Source of the DNA: Serendipita indica DSM 11827
Lineage: Eukaryota > Basidiomycota > Agaricomycetes > Sebacinales > Serendipitaceae
Reading direction: 5' to 3'
DNA length: 64,000 nucleotides
Assembly (NCBI GenBank): GCA_910890315.1
Contig: CAJVGD010000045.1
Location: forward strand, 62,001 to 126,000
Shown: positions 23,561-34,948 of the stretch, in pieces
How positions within the stretch are numbered: position 1 is the first letter of the stretch
How the letters are laid out: the number at the start of each line of letters is the position of its first letter
Notes under the pieces: model-generated
Database searches by the model: none
The model's input: only the letters and a program-made list of their open reading frames with translations
Told to the model about the DNA's origin: nothing
Program-made: the position numbers and the translations under genes

Positions 23561-26184
23561 GCGCAAGGGTAGAACTGTTGCATGACAGTGCTAGCATGAA
23601 TCTGACTATCTATGCACGCATAAAGCGGTCGATATGTTCATTGTGTAGCCGCGAAGATGGCACTGGGTTATCTCAGCGCCACGAATCTAAACTCTTCATC
23701 GCAGCATCAAATAATGAAATCGTACCTTTGCTAATCTACGGTCTTCCTGAGTTCTCCTCTTCTTTCCGCTCCACTGAAATGATGGGTTCGACCCCGCGCG
23801 CTGATGCTGCCCATTCTCCCGGTTCTTCTTACCAACCGACGAGCAGCCTTACGCAAGAGGCAAAGGTCTAGACTCACAGCTCGGGGTCTTGAGGGTTTCG
23901 AAGGTTTCTATCGATGATTTAGTATAGGGTTGTGCGTTGGAATAGCTCAATAACCGTCTTGCTGGGTCTACAGTGTGGTGACACCGCCGAAGTTGGTAAT
24001 AAGCGAGTTCGGCTCCTTTTTACAAAATATTCCAGTTCCTCATCGTCACGGATACATCCAGGCTCTGTATAGCAAGGACCTCACAAACTGCAAGGCTCCC
24101 GTGGACATCAATTCAGCCAGTCACATCTATCCAATACAGCAGCCTCACATCACGGAGACCTTGGTTTCCTCTGGAGAGGAGATCGCTACAGAAATAAACG
24201 CTCGACACACTCTTTAACCAGGAAGAAGGGGGTTAGGCATGTCATGTAGCGAGCTCGCGAGCGGGATATTACCACCAGCTGGATATCGGGCCCAATGAGA
24301 ACAATTTCGACCCATCAGACATCTTTTCTACCTGGCGTTTGACAGCGAACGAGCGGGCATTTCCGAGGTGACAAACCTTCTTCATCTCGCAATCCCCTTC
24401 TTTCTGTACTCAAAAAGGTCATCCCAAAAATCATTCGAAATATGCCGCTGCGAGTTTATAGACAGCAAGATCTTGCGTATACGTTGGCGGAAACCTAGAT
24501 CGAGTCGGCGGAATACACGTTCGGGTCAGCCTCCTGTCCACTTAAGTGATTATGTCCTATCAAGGTCTAATATGAAACCCACACGGTCTTCGCTGGCCAT
24601 CAGCGAAGATAACCTCCGCGGGATGATAGGCGTCACGACAGAGGTCGGCGTAGCGTTAGTTGCCATGCTGAACTGCTGCCATTGTCAAATGATGAAACGC
24701 TGTTTCGATGTAAACGAAAGATGAAACGCCACATGTCGAGGGTCAAAGAAGTAAGACGAAGCACGTGGTGGAGCGCCACACGAATGGGCGGCCGTCGCTC
24801 ACAACAGGGTCTCTGGCCCTTAATGCTTCAAATTCAGTAACGCCGCCTTCGGTGAGGAGAGATCGAAAGAACCGCGAAAGCGGAATGGCGGTCCATATCG
24901 CTGGCAACTTAGGGAGCATCGATCGAGGGGCCAGGATTATCGAAGCGCCTGGCTGCGATAATTTCCGCCCTACTTTGAATCAGAGTCCTTGTACTAGAGA
25001 AGTTGAAATTTATGGCTTATGAAAGTGATGTTGGTCCGTTCTGGTGGACGCATCAAGCTATTCTTGTGAAAGCCGTGAGCTATGAGTACGAGGGGGAACA
25101 GTAACCAATTTCTCGACGATACCTCATCTACAGCTCGAAGCGACCACCCCAAACGACCGAGGACCGCCGCACCATCCAGGGCCCAAGGCAACATGTGTTA
25201 TTACGTACAGTAAGCAATGAGCAACAGACACGTATGGAGGATGTTTCCCTCAATGATATCTGCCAATCTTTAGATACACTGATCGACAGTACCAGCTCAA
25301 ATTACCAATCCGTAACCACACTTGGGGTATGGGTCACACATTTATTTCCATCCTCTAGCGAGACATGACGTCGCGAAGAAATCTTCGGGTAGTCTAGTAC
25401 CACAACAAGGGCTTCAATATGTGCTTCTGGAAACGATACAACGTCCGGGTCCAAGAGGTTCTTTGATCCCCATGTGCTCGCAGAGTGCTTGTCCCACCTT
25501 TTCACCTCAAGTGCACTAGTATCTCAAAGAACATGCGCCTTGAATTAGCAACTTCGGTGCATCTTTAGATGAAAGATCTGAAAGTAAAGGGCCCTTGCAT
25601 GACAATCTGAACGCTGTCAACTTGATATCTGGCGCCATGACGAAGGCTCAGTCCGTTTCTGATAAGAGTGCACTATGCGTACCTCTATAATATGGATTCA
25701 CGACTGTGAGGATAGCCTCGAATCTGACCGGCTCCGACGACTTTACGAGCTAGGCCGTCTAAGTGATTCTGAAAATGTTATATTGCATGTAAATATGCAC
25801 GTGAGTATGACGTGGCTTCCAGGCATAGATCGGTAAGGCGAGCAGGGATGAGGCGAACAAATAGAGTCGGAGATCGAATCGGCTGCGACGATGCGTCGTC
25901 CGTATCGTTAAGGTTTCGTGTCGCGTGTTTCCTTGCTTGCTTGTAGTTGATCATATAATAGTATCTATTCCTCATCAGTGTTCCGTGTAAGGGGATCCTC
26001 AGGCGAGGCAGGCGTGGGTGTAGAGTGGCCTTGGGTCGGATGGCGGGACAATCCTATCTCCCTAATGCGCCGTAGCTCTCCCTATCCACGCCAGTTGAGA
26101 ACAACTTATGATTTTCGATTGATATGCTCTGATCTTGTCTCTTGGCTGGTTGTGCATTGGTTCTTCCCCCTGCGATTTCTCATT

Positions 26185-26206
26185 GGGTTTGGGTGGGTGG
26201 GTGGGT
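26185..26206 (+). repeat. GGGT run, possible G-quadruplex
   Basis: Five runs of three G separated by one to three bases (GGGTTTGGGTGGGTGGGTG and onward). The pattern meets the usual G4 rule. It lies in the gene-free stretch, so a role is unknown. Confidence 0.6.
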
Positions 26207-29200
26207 AACGCGAAATTGGTGACTCGTTTCGCTCCTTGCGCGCGCATCTCTAAGCCGCTGCTATACGCTTGCAGTGGTGGAGAAAGACTTCAGGCTCTTC
26301 ACCACCCGTCTTGGGGCGGCACGATATCGCTGCCAATTGCGTCTCTATTAGCATATATGTACACCTGGTGGAACTATCCGTCCTCCTTCCTCGCGCAGCC
26401 CATTGAGGTCTTCGGTCACGTCTTAAGCCCGATGTGTGCGTGAGCCTGAACCCGACAGCCTCCCCTGGTTCCAGTTCTTCTACGTCCAATTAGAATCGAT
26501 ATATATATCTATGAGTCATCTAGAATGAGCCTTGTATTGCCTGGTTGGCCTATTAAGGTTTATCTCCACACAGGGAGACACTGCAGTAGACAAGACACTG
26601 AACTAAGTGTACTAAATACTAGGCGGGTATTCCTAACGTCGCGGCGGGGGTCTCCCGGCTCACCATTCGCGACTTTTAGTACACAAATGTCAATATCGCA
26701 AAGCCAAACCCTCTAATTTCTCCCTCTCCCACACTCGTGCTTCTAATACTGGTCGATTGAAACAGTATCATCCCCGATAAAGATCTGCGTTGCCAACCTA
26801 TCTCGAAAGAAATCAGCTCTGTTAGATCTAAGTGATACGGGTGGTCAAAGTAGCGATAATTAACAAATCGCGCTGCGAGACGACGTGCTATGATATGAGC
26901 GGCCAACGTTTTGGCGACAAGTGACATATGCCGAATGTCCGAGGTGCTTCTTGGGATATCAGTGATCAACCACGCCTTCGATTAGTATGTGCTTCTACTA
27001 CTCATCGCCTTTTACATTGACCCAATGGTTTCGACTCCGCCGTGCTCTTTGTAGGTGCCAAAAGAGCACACGTACATGACATAGATGATCGAATGGAATC
27101 TATGCTTTACGGCAAGTTCATGGTGGTATTGAGAAGCTGGAGCAATCGAAGGGTTCTCTGCCCATTCTCTCTGCACCCTAGAGGTAGCCACTCAGGAAAA
27201 CGTCGAGTAGGATTTAGCCACCGGTAGCATCTCACGAGTTGTTGGACATAGCAAAGGACATTTCACCAAGGGACGCGAGCAGCGGCTCGTGGTTCGACAC
27301 GATAGATGGTTATTTGCGTAGATGGCTGCGTAGATCTGGGTCGTGGTGAGGAATCAGAGTAGTTTAGGGATGCACATGGCTGATATGGGAAACAGTCAGC
27401 GTGGATTTGGGTACATGTCTAGGCTAGTGTGTGAGCTTGGCTGACTTCTTTGATGTAACCTGTCAATACTTGTACCCGCCGGTCGGCTGATGGTAGGATA
27501 TGAGGTTAGGCGCCCCAGAACAGCATAAGTGATGCTTACTCCCTCGCATTAAGTACCTCGCATTAAATACCACAATATAAGTACGGTACATAGAGTCGAT
27601 TTAGATACGCCACTCAGCCGAAAGCATCCATCAGCGAATAGTATATGATTGTAGATCGCTGCGGAAGTAGGGCGAGGTATTATCGTTCCTCATCTCCTTG
27701 CAGTCGTTGCAGTCTAGCAGCGCCGAGCGCCGATGGTGAAGACTACTTTCATGGTACTGGTAGGAAACTTAGAGCACCCGATTTCGATCTCTTGCAATCT
27801 GAGGCAGAGGTTGAATTGACCTCGATCGAAATAGAGAGTGGATTAATCTAGAGTCGGCCTCAAGGTCGACATAGAGTGTAGCGTGAGTTCCCCAATAGTA
27901 CGACCGCAAGACTCTATGCGACCAACTAGTACGAGAGCATGGCCGGCTCGGCCACTAGAACCTGTGCTAGCCAGCCTGCCCCGGGTAAATCAAAGTCTAA
28001 ACCGACAACAATGGTGACATATCACTTCATTTGAAGCTCTTAGCATCGGAGTCTTGATGCGCGATCTAACGACCGAAGTGCGTTGGAGATCGGCTTTGCA
28101 CCCGATGGGCGGGCGAACATCGTAGCGACCGCGGCTTTTATTGCCGTTATCTACGAATAATATATATAGTCATACATGACTCTGAAATCACTCGTGACAG
28201 GCTCCTCTTGGCTCAATTTCGGTCCGTCCTAGGGTCACGACGAACGAGGATCTGCAGATGGGCCTCTCAAGTGATTTATGCGCGAGTTGTAAAGTGCTTC
28301 AGTTTGTGGGTTAATTTGACAGCGTCTCTGGGGGGTTATATAAAGCAGCACACGGAGAAAGCAAAACGTGGCGGTCGAATGAACACAAAAATACTCTGAA
28401 ATGCTACGTTTGTTTCATAAACTCCATTAGAGGCGCTGCTTTCGTGGATCACCATGCGTTAGTGCTGCATTTACCCTAGATCGCTACGTAATATGCTGCT
28501 CATGACCTCCCACGGTTTGCTACGACAAGCAATAGTTCGTAGAGACACTATTGAACCTGGTGAGCGGCACCTACTGGTGGATACTCTTGGGCAAACGGAC
28601 AGAGCTTATGGCGAAGATATGACGACACTCTCAGTCCGCCAGCCAGCGAACCGAGAGGATTGGGTAGAGATGTGGCCATCCTCAATGCAGATAGGAACCT
28701 GCTCCGGGATACATGTTTCATACGAAACGCTTCTGCCCCAGCCCTAAATTATAGAACATAGCGAATAACGTCAACGTGATCCACCTTCATCGATCCGTCC
28801 CTATTATTTGCGTTTGGCGAAGGTTGGACATGAGATTAGCATCGAAGAGCTCTGGTTGACAGATCGTGCTGAATCTGGAAGCTCGTCCTTCGAGTCTAGA
28901 CCTGTGTCAATCGTGCTTCGAGTAAATCCATCAGACAATATATTATGATTATTTTGCTCGCCTTCTTTGCTGCCCTCTGCGCTTTCATCTCCTTTCATAC
29001 TTACTGTGCGGCAGATAACTTCTCTATCTACTATGTAGAGTGTAACACGATGAATGAATCATACATTGCTCTGACTTATTTATCTTCATAGGTTTTGCAC
29101 AAACTGTTTGCGTTGCTGTCTACGCGTCAAAGTGGCGAAGGACTGGTCCACAGCCTAACATTGCCAGATATTAATCTCCTGTATCATCAAGGTATCACCA

Positions 29201-29346
29201 TGATCTTGGTTGTCAGCGGGTATCATTCGAGAGCGAGCATACGAGAAGCCCATTTAATATTGTCGAGGTAACCGCCCACTTTTCGAACGCATTAAAGGTT
29301 ATAGGCCCATTGCACACACTATCTAACTTTGACTTAACACGGCTGC

Positions 29347-29374
29347 TAATTGGTAATTGGTAATTGGTAATTGC
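29347..29374 (+). repeat. Four tandem TAATTGG heptamers
   Basis: Three perfect TAATTGG units and a fourth ending in C. It is not the TTAGGG telomere repeat. It sits in the gene-free stretch. Confidence 0.85.
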
Positions 29375-30376
29375 ACTCGAGCCATCAGAAATCTATCACC
29401 GCAGTCGATCGCGATGACGTTCCTATTCAAATGCAGCAAATGCCATGCACTGCCCGCTAAATGAACATTTAATTGACATCCTTGCGACCTAAAAGTGCCC
29501 ACTTGTTCGGGTCTCCTCAAGTCTCGGAGCCATTTGACAATCCATACGGATCAAGAGTCGAAGGAAACCTATAAACAGCAGCGGGTCTGATTCACTAAGC
29601 TGGAGATGCTTAGATATACATTCATTCCAGCTAACGAAACTAAGAATTCAAGGTGGAGGTGAAAATGACCCCAGGTCCCGTTTGATGGCTCCCCTATGTG
29701 GACCTCATGTCTGGTTCCGGGTATAGGGCTGACGAGCACTCCATTCTGGCCTCGTTCATATGCCGAGGGTCCCTACCTCTAAGCATCAATTTGGTTCTGC
29801 CGCCGAAGACCAGGTTAGAAGGAGTCCCACTGACGTTACGTCCATCACGGTTTATATTCGGTGCTGTATGAATTGATCGCGTCAATGCATTCGCCCAGCG
29901 CGCGCCTTTCCACAAGAGAAATCTGCTCATTCTCTCATATACCCTTTTGTTCCTATCTCCTCACATTCTTGGATCTGGCACCGGGAACAACCGTAATGGT
30001 TAACGACAGGGTAGAACTTCTTTGAACATGGAACTAGAGTCGCGACCGCATATTCAAAGGGCACTACCGGTTGATATCAGGTGCCACTGGTTGATCTATG
30101 GAATGATTCAGATGGTCAATCTTCCCCATCCCATCACCGCTGCGCTCAGTCCCAGAAGAAGATGATCTCAAGGTGGACGACGTTGACTAGGACGGCGATG
30201 CAACGAAGCAGAATGGGATCAATTGGGGTCCATAGAATTGTATTGCTACGAACAGTGGGTATTACAGGAGGCTTTCCAGAACGACAACCTTTATTCTTCA
30301 CATACCGTATGTATATACGTACAACAACCGAGTATCTAGACCCAGCTTGGGTTCTGAAACAGTATAACTCGCGGAA

Positions 30377-32582
30377 CTATATCGAGAGTGTATGCGAAAC
30401 TGAGAGTTCAATATCCCCATGGTGCCGACGGAGATACTCGCTGCTGAAGCCTGTACCAGAGGGGCTGCGTAAATGGAGCATGCGACGAGTCTTGTCGACC
30501 CGTTCATTCCAAACAGTGTCGATATCTTCCAAACTCGTTCCGAGCGTCTCGGGGGCCCAGAGAAGGCAAATGACCGAGGTGACAACTGCAAAACCGCCAA
30601 AATCGAGCGTACATTCAATCACGAAGAGCAGTGGAGAACCATGAACCAAAAGTAGAAGGGAAGAGAATCAGTTACTCGGCTAGGGAGGAGGAAGAGGACC
30701 AACAGAGGAAACCCCCAAACATGAAATACGGCCCAGATGGACTCCGTTGCAGGAAAACCGGTGTGGTGAGCGCAACAATGACATTTACTAGCCAGTTTGT
30801 CGTCTGTGCGAGTGATGAGGCAGTTGCGCGTGTCCGCGAAGGTTGCATTTCCGTTGTCAGAATCTGTCCCATGTAATGAGATTACTTTCGGAAAGAAGAT
30901 CCGTGGCTCTTACTTTCCCGACGACAGCCCATGTCATTGCGAATCTGTATCCACTATCAGCGTTGCCTTATAGCGATGGAGTAACCAATCATACGCAGAG
31001 ACAAACACCTGGATACAGTCAGCAAAGGTTTGATAGAACGGAAAGGGCGTACATAGATCAGAGCAATGACGATCCACCGTCCCGCGTCCTGCTTCACGTA
31101 GCCACTCGCGTACATGGCACCGATGACGGTCATACAGAAGCCCATGACGAGACCACCGATAATCCAGCACGGTCGACGTCCCCATTTGTCAATCAACCAG
31201 AACTGAGAGGGGATTGTGGCGACAAAGTTGACGATACCGGAGATCCCAGAAGCCAGGAATGACGCCTTTCGTGAGCCGAGGCCTATTCACGAGTGAATAT
31301 GCGAGTGACAATGTGAGGTGGAGCGAAAGGAGAGGAATGCAGAGGAGACGCACCAGCCTGAGCGAACAAGATGGGCGCATAGAACAAAACTCCATCGATT
31401 CCAGAGAGTTGTTGTAATCCCATCAGCTGTAGGAGCAGTTAGCCGAGTGCATAAAGTCACGAATGGATATACATACCAACATACCAAACAATGTCCTCTC
31501 TTTTCGGCCTTTTCCAAACGCGTCTGCAACAGCAGCAACATGCTCATTTTCCTTGATCGAGCTTAGTGCCGCACCAACGGGCGACGGCGCATATCTCTTT
31601 CCTGAAGTCACTTCTTCCGCCTGTCGTTGGGACGCAAGGGACGACTTGAGCATACGCCGTCGATGCAATTCATCATGATACTCCCGTTCCCTTTGGAGGG
31701 CGTCCTGAATCTTTTCGCGTTGCCTATCCCCGCCTTCGGGATCGAATACCGCAATCACACGCCAGGCCTCTTCCTCTCTCCCCTTTGCCGCCAACCATCT
31801 AGGAGAATGTGGAATGAGTGGTGTGCCTACTGCGAGAAGACAGCAGCAAATGCCCTGAATGATGAACGGGATTCTGAAGGAAAAAGTCGAGGGGAGGGAT
31901 ACGGAGAAGTAGCAGGTAAAGTAGCCAACAATGATGCCAATGGTGATAAGGAGCTGAAGGGTGCAAGCTGTCTTGCCGCGGACAGCTGGCGGGGAGATTT
32001 CTACGAGATAAACTGCCGGCTATCAATCTCCTTCTCGCAAATCGAGGTATAAAATGAATACCTGAGATCGTGTTGATGAACAACCCCTCTCCAGCTGAAC
32101 AGCCTGTGAGAAAGAGGATAGCTGAAAGATAGAATCTCACCGCCAGCGAGGATCCGACCGAGTATGAGCATCCACAATTTGATCGCAGCAGCCTCGACGA
32201 AGCATCCCACTGCACCGATAATTGCGCCGATCATAATAGTTCTTTTACGACTCAGTCGATCTGATACGGATCCCGAGGCAGCAGAGGTAAGAGCGGCAGC
32301 CATCAGGATCTACCTCATTTAGTATGCCTTTACATGGTCAAAAAGATGAGAATCCAACTAACCGTGGCGACGAGTGTGCCTTGGATCGTCGAATTCTTTG
32401 CTTCTGGAAAGGTGTGCAAAAACTGAGCATTACGGTCACAGGTCCAATGAGACGTGAATGTATGTCAATCCAGTGTTGAACTTGGAGTACGTGAAAATGG
32501 ACATATCTGTATCCATTCCCCAGAAGAAGCCACCGAGCGAGACAAATGTTGCGAGCGAGTTGATCGTCCAGGGGATTCCCAT
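30377..32582 (-). CDS. MFS sugar-type (SP family) transporter
   Basis: A 12-helix proton-coupled sugar or related small-molecule transporter of the plasma membrane. Family signatures are all present: a helix 1 region FVSLGGFFWGMDTDMSIF; DRLSRKRTIMIGA after helix 2; PAVYLVEISPPAVRGK after helix 4; SPRWLAAKGREEEA before the central loop; QQLSGIDGVLFY in helix 7; DKWGRRPCWIIGG after helix 8; and PETLGTSLEDIDTVW after helix 12. The chosen start, ATG at 32582, opens MGIPWTINSLATF. Many short introns interrupt the gene; one near 31000 isolates a very small exon (VFVSA). The last intron uses a weak GTTGGT donor but joins GGFLF to VTSVICLLWAPET in frame. The usual GYD in helix 1 reads GMD. Substrate cannot be told from sequence. 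Confidence 0.85.
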
Positions 32583-32813
32583 CCTCGGAGAGTCAAGAAG
32601 GTGGTCACCGAGTGCTCAGCTCGTGCGTGTTTATAGCTCGTCGTATAACCACAAGTCAGCAGACCACACACGGGTGGATTCGGGGTACCGATGACTAAAA
32701 CGCGCGTCTAATACGGGCCGAAGGTTGCTGTTCGCTTCAACTATACGCCAGAAGTCTAATTCTATCTTGAAGCCCGTCAATGATAGCCCTTTGAAGGAAG
32801 ATAAGGACTAACT

Positions 32814-33229
32814 CTAATCAGTTTTCGCGGGGGACCAGGCCTCAATCGCACCCTCGACGGCTTTCTTATCCCATCTCCCACGTGCAATCGTCTTTCCGTC
32901 GAGATGGAGAACGGGAATGTCGTATACGTATCGCTTTTTCCACTTTTCTTGGCCTGGTGCATGAATATCGATGGTTTCGAGTGTAAATGAGCGCTATTGT
33001 ATCATGTAAGCATCCAGTGGTGCCCGAGTGACCATAATGGAGTAAGTCAAATCATAAAGCGCCGAGATGGAAAGACGAACCCGTGTTTGAATATCCTTAA
33101 GTATCTCTTTTGCCGTCTGTGGGACAATTATTGGCAGAAATGATCGAGCAAAAGACGCACGTCGCACAACGAACACGTTGGACCACTGAACAAGGTCAAC
33201 GACGGCACACGACCCGTCGAGCTCATCAT
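32814..33229 (-). CDS. Glutaredoxin-like (DUF836-type) thioredoxin-fold protein
   Basis: Three exons (33229-33161, 33116-33081, 32993-32814) encode 94 residues. The start LTLFSGPTCSLCD places a C-x-x-C redox pair right after strand 1, as in the small glutaredoxin-like DUF836 family (yeast YDR286C type). Later blocks fit the fold: FTLETIDI, then KKRYVYDIPVLHLDGK with the cis-Pro loop, then ARGRWDKKAVEGAIEAW. Related yeast proteins are uncharacterised oxidoreductases. Two adjacent ATG codons (33229, 33226) could start it; the difference is one residue. It lies 121 bp downstream of the RtcB-like stop and 231 bp upstream of the transporter start, all on the minus strand. Confidence 0.85.
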
Positions 33230-33350
33230 CCTCGTACAGCTCATTCCTATTGTGAAAGCAGGTTGCATTCGCAAAATGGCTAACGACATGGTAGAAAACA
33301 ACTCGTACATCAAATAAGAATCATCCCCCTCCATCCACCGGTCGAGCTGT

Positions 33351-34948
33351 CTATTTGCGCCTCTCGACTGCCGTCTTGAATGTCACATACGGTCTCAGCA
33401 CGACCACTCCCTCGGCGACTCCTGCCTCTTCAACGTCGTCAATGACCGCCTGGACACTCTTGTACGCCTCTGGTCGCTCTTGCACAAGCAAGTCTGGATC
33501 CGTACATACGACGTACGAGTCTAGCGCTGTGGTCCGTAGTTGATCTGCCGTCCCTCGTCGAAGCGATGGTGCGTTGCGCGGGTGCAGACGACCTGCGCCG
33601 TGCGGCAAGGAGTATGCATTCTGCTTTCCATCTCCCATCGGTTGCACTATCCAGCTAAAGTCGCCTCGGCTTCCCGGACACGGCACGAAACCTCTGTCAG
33701 CGGGTGCTGCGCCTTTGCGGTGAAGATAGGCGTCGACGAATGCCCCGTCGTGTTCGTATCCGGTCAAAGTGACAGAGTTGTGAGTGACATCGAGAATCTT
33801 CTCGAGCTCCGATAGGTAATCTTTGTAGTTGGGTTCTGCCGTGTCTTTCGCTTCCTTTTCGTCTTCTCCTTGCTCGTCACTGTCACTCCCACGCCCTCCA
33901 AAGATGCAAGCCTTGATTCGATGCGCCACTAAATCACGATTCGCCCTTGCCCACAGCACTGCATGATCATGTCTTGCCAGATATACTCGTCGCTCCTCCT
34001 CCTCAATCAAGTAAGGATTGGCATTCGAGCGTGTATAGTCACGAAGAATGCTCGCCCCTAGACCACGCGAGCCAGTGTGGACTGCTCCTCGTTAGATGAG
34101 ATGTTGGGGACGCTGGCGCGACGTACCCAGCACATACAGTCTCCCTTCATACACCCCCATCGAGTCGCACGCCTCTTGATCTACAATGCGCTCGACACTC
34201 ACAATCTCTGCAAAATGGTTCCCGCCACCAACAGTACCCAGGCTGGAGTCGAATTCGTCTTCCTCGTCACCTTTTATACCGTAAATGCTTAACCACCGCT
34301 TTGCGTCACCCTCCCACGGCTCATCTAAGCGTCCTTTGAGTAATTTGCTCGCCAGCTTTTGAGGTGTGAGGTGCGCTGGTGTTGCACCGAGTGGATAGAG
34401 CGATATACCACAGCCAATGTCGCTGCCTATGAGCGCTGGATAGATTCCTTGCGCGAAAATGGCGCAACCAATTGGGAACCGGTCGCCCTTGTGCAAGTCG
34501 GGCATCCCAACGACCGAACTGAGCATACGTAAGTGATGCACACTCGCATGAATCAAAGAACGTACTAGACCCCCTGTAAGCTCTTGAGCGCCTCCATCTG
34601 CTTCACTGCGTCCTCGTGAACAAAGCTCTGATGTGCGATTACGCTGCTCTCCGCGACGATGCCATCTGCACGCAGTTTCTTATTTGGCGGGCCGATATAA
34701 CTCTCTCCTTTGCTCACGAGCACTTCGTCTTCCTCATCTGGGAGCGATGCGAAATCCTCGAGCTCGGCGCCACCACGGCGATAGACAATGTAGAGGTATT
34801 TGTTGTGAAACTTGTTCCGTGCTTGGAGTAGAATGTGGTCGCGGACGTTATAGACGTCGACGTCGTCTGGCTGTGGAAGAGGAACAAGCACAGTGATGCG
34901 TTTGGTTTGGTTTGCGTTGAGGATAATCGTGATCCGTCGATTCGGCAT
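33351..34948 (-). CDS. RtcB-family RNA ligase, resembling bacterial RtcB2 (PrfH-coupled) type
   Basis: Three exons (34948-34566, 34518-34127, 34081-33351) encode 501 residues. RtcB enzymes join RNA 2',3'-cyclic phosphate or 3'-phosphate ends to 5'-OH ends using GTP and Mn2+. Seen: VVGMPDLHKGDRFPIGCAIF; ALIGSDIGCGISL with the metal Asp and Cys; SLGTVGGGNHFAE with Asn and His; VHTGSRGLG with His; DVTHNSVT; LHRKGAAPADRG, then PGSRGDFSW; and LPHGAGR with the His expected to carry GMP. The PADRG-PGSRGDFSW block and the compact size recall the bacterial release-factor-H-coupled RtcB2 group rather than archaeal/animal RtcB. About 120 extra N-terminal residues (MPNRRITIILNANQTKRITV onward) look like a separate beta-grasp-type domain. 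An acidic insert (SDSDEQGEDEKEAKD) interrupts the core. Fungi normally use Trl1-type ligases, so transfer is likely. All catalytic residues look intact. Confidence 0.88.

Larger units (their letters stand above)
18852..30376. other. 11.5-kb gene-free stretch, probably decayed repeats
   Basis: No open frame above about 120 residues is convincing on either strand, and no family motif is visible in any of them. The region shows partial repeats of itself (see the pair near 20.2 and 23.3 kb), simple repeats and long stretches without codon structure. The first 500 bases probably hold the promoter and leader of the minus-strand Ig-like gene; the last few hundred bases are 3' flank of the transporter. 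I find no transposase, reverse transcriptase or integrase motif, so the origin is open. Confidence 0.55.

Noticed and set aside
29347-29374. Short tandem heptamer as an internal telomere remnant.
   Set aside because: The unit TAATTGG differs from the TTAGGG-type repeat of basidiomycetes and there are only four copies.
30377-34948. The transporter, glutaredoxin-like and RtcB-like genes as a functional operon or metabolic cluster.
   Set aside because: They share a strand and short gaps, but each has its own start and introns, and no common pathway is evident.
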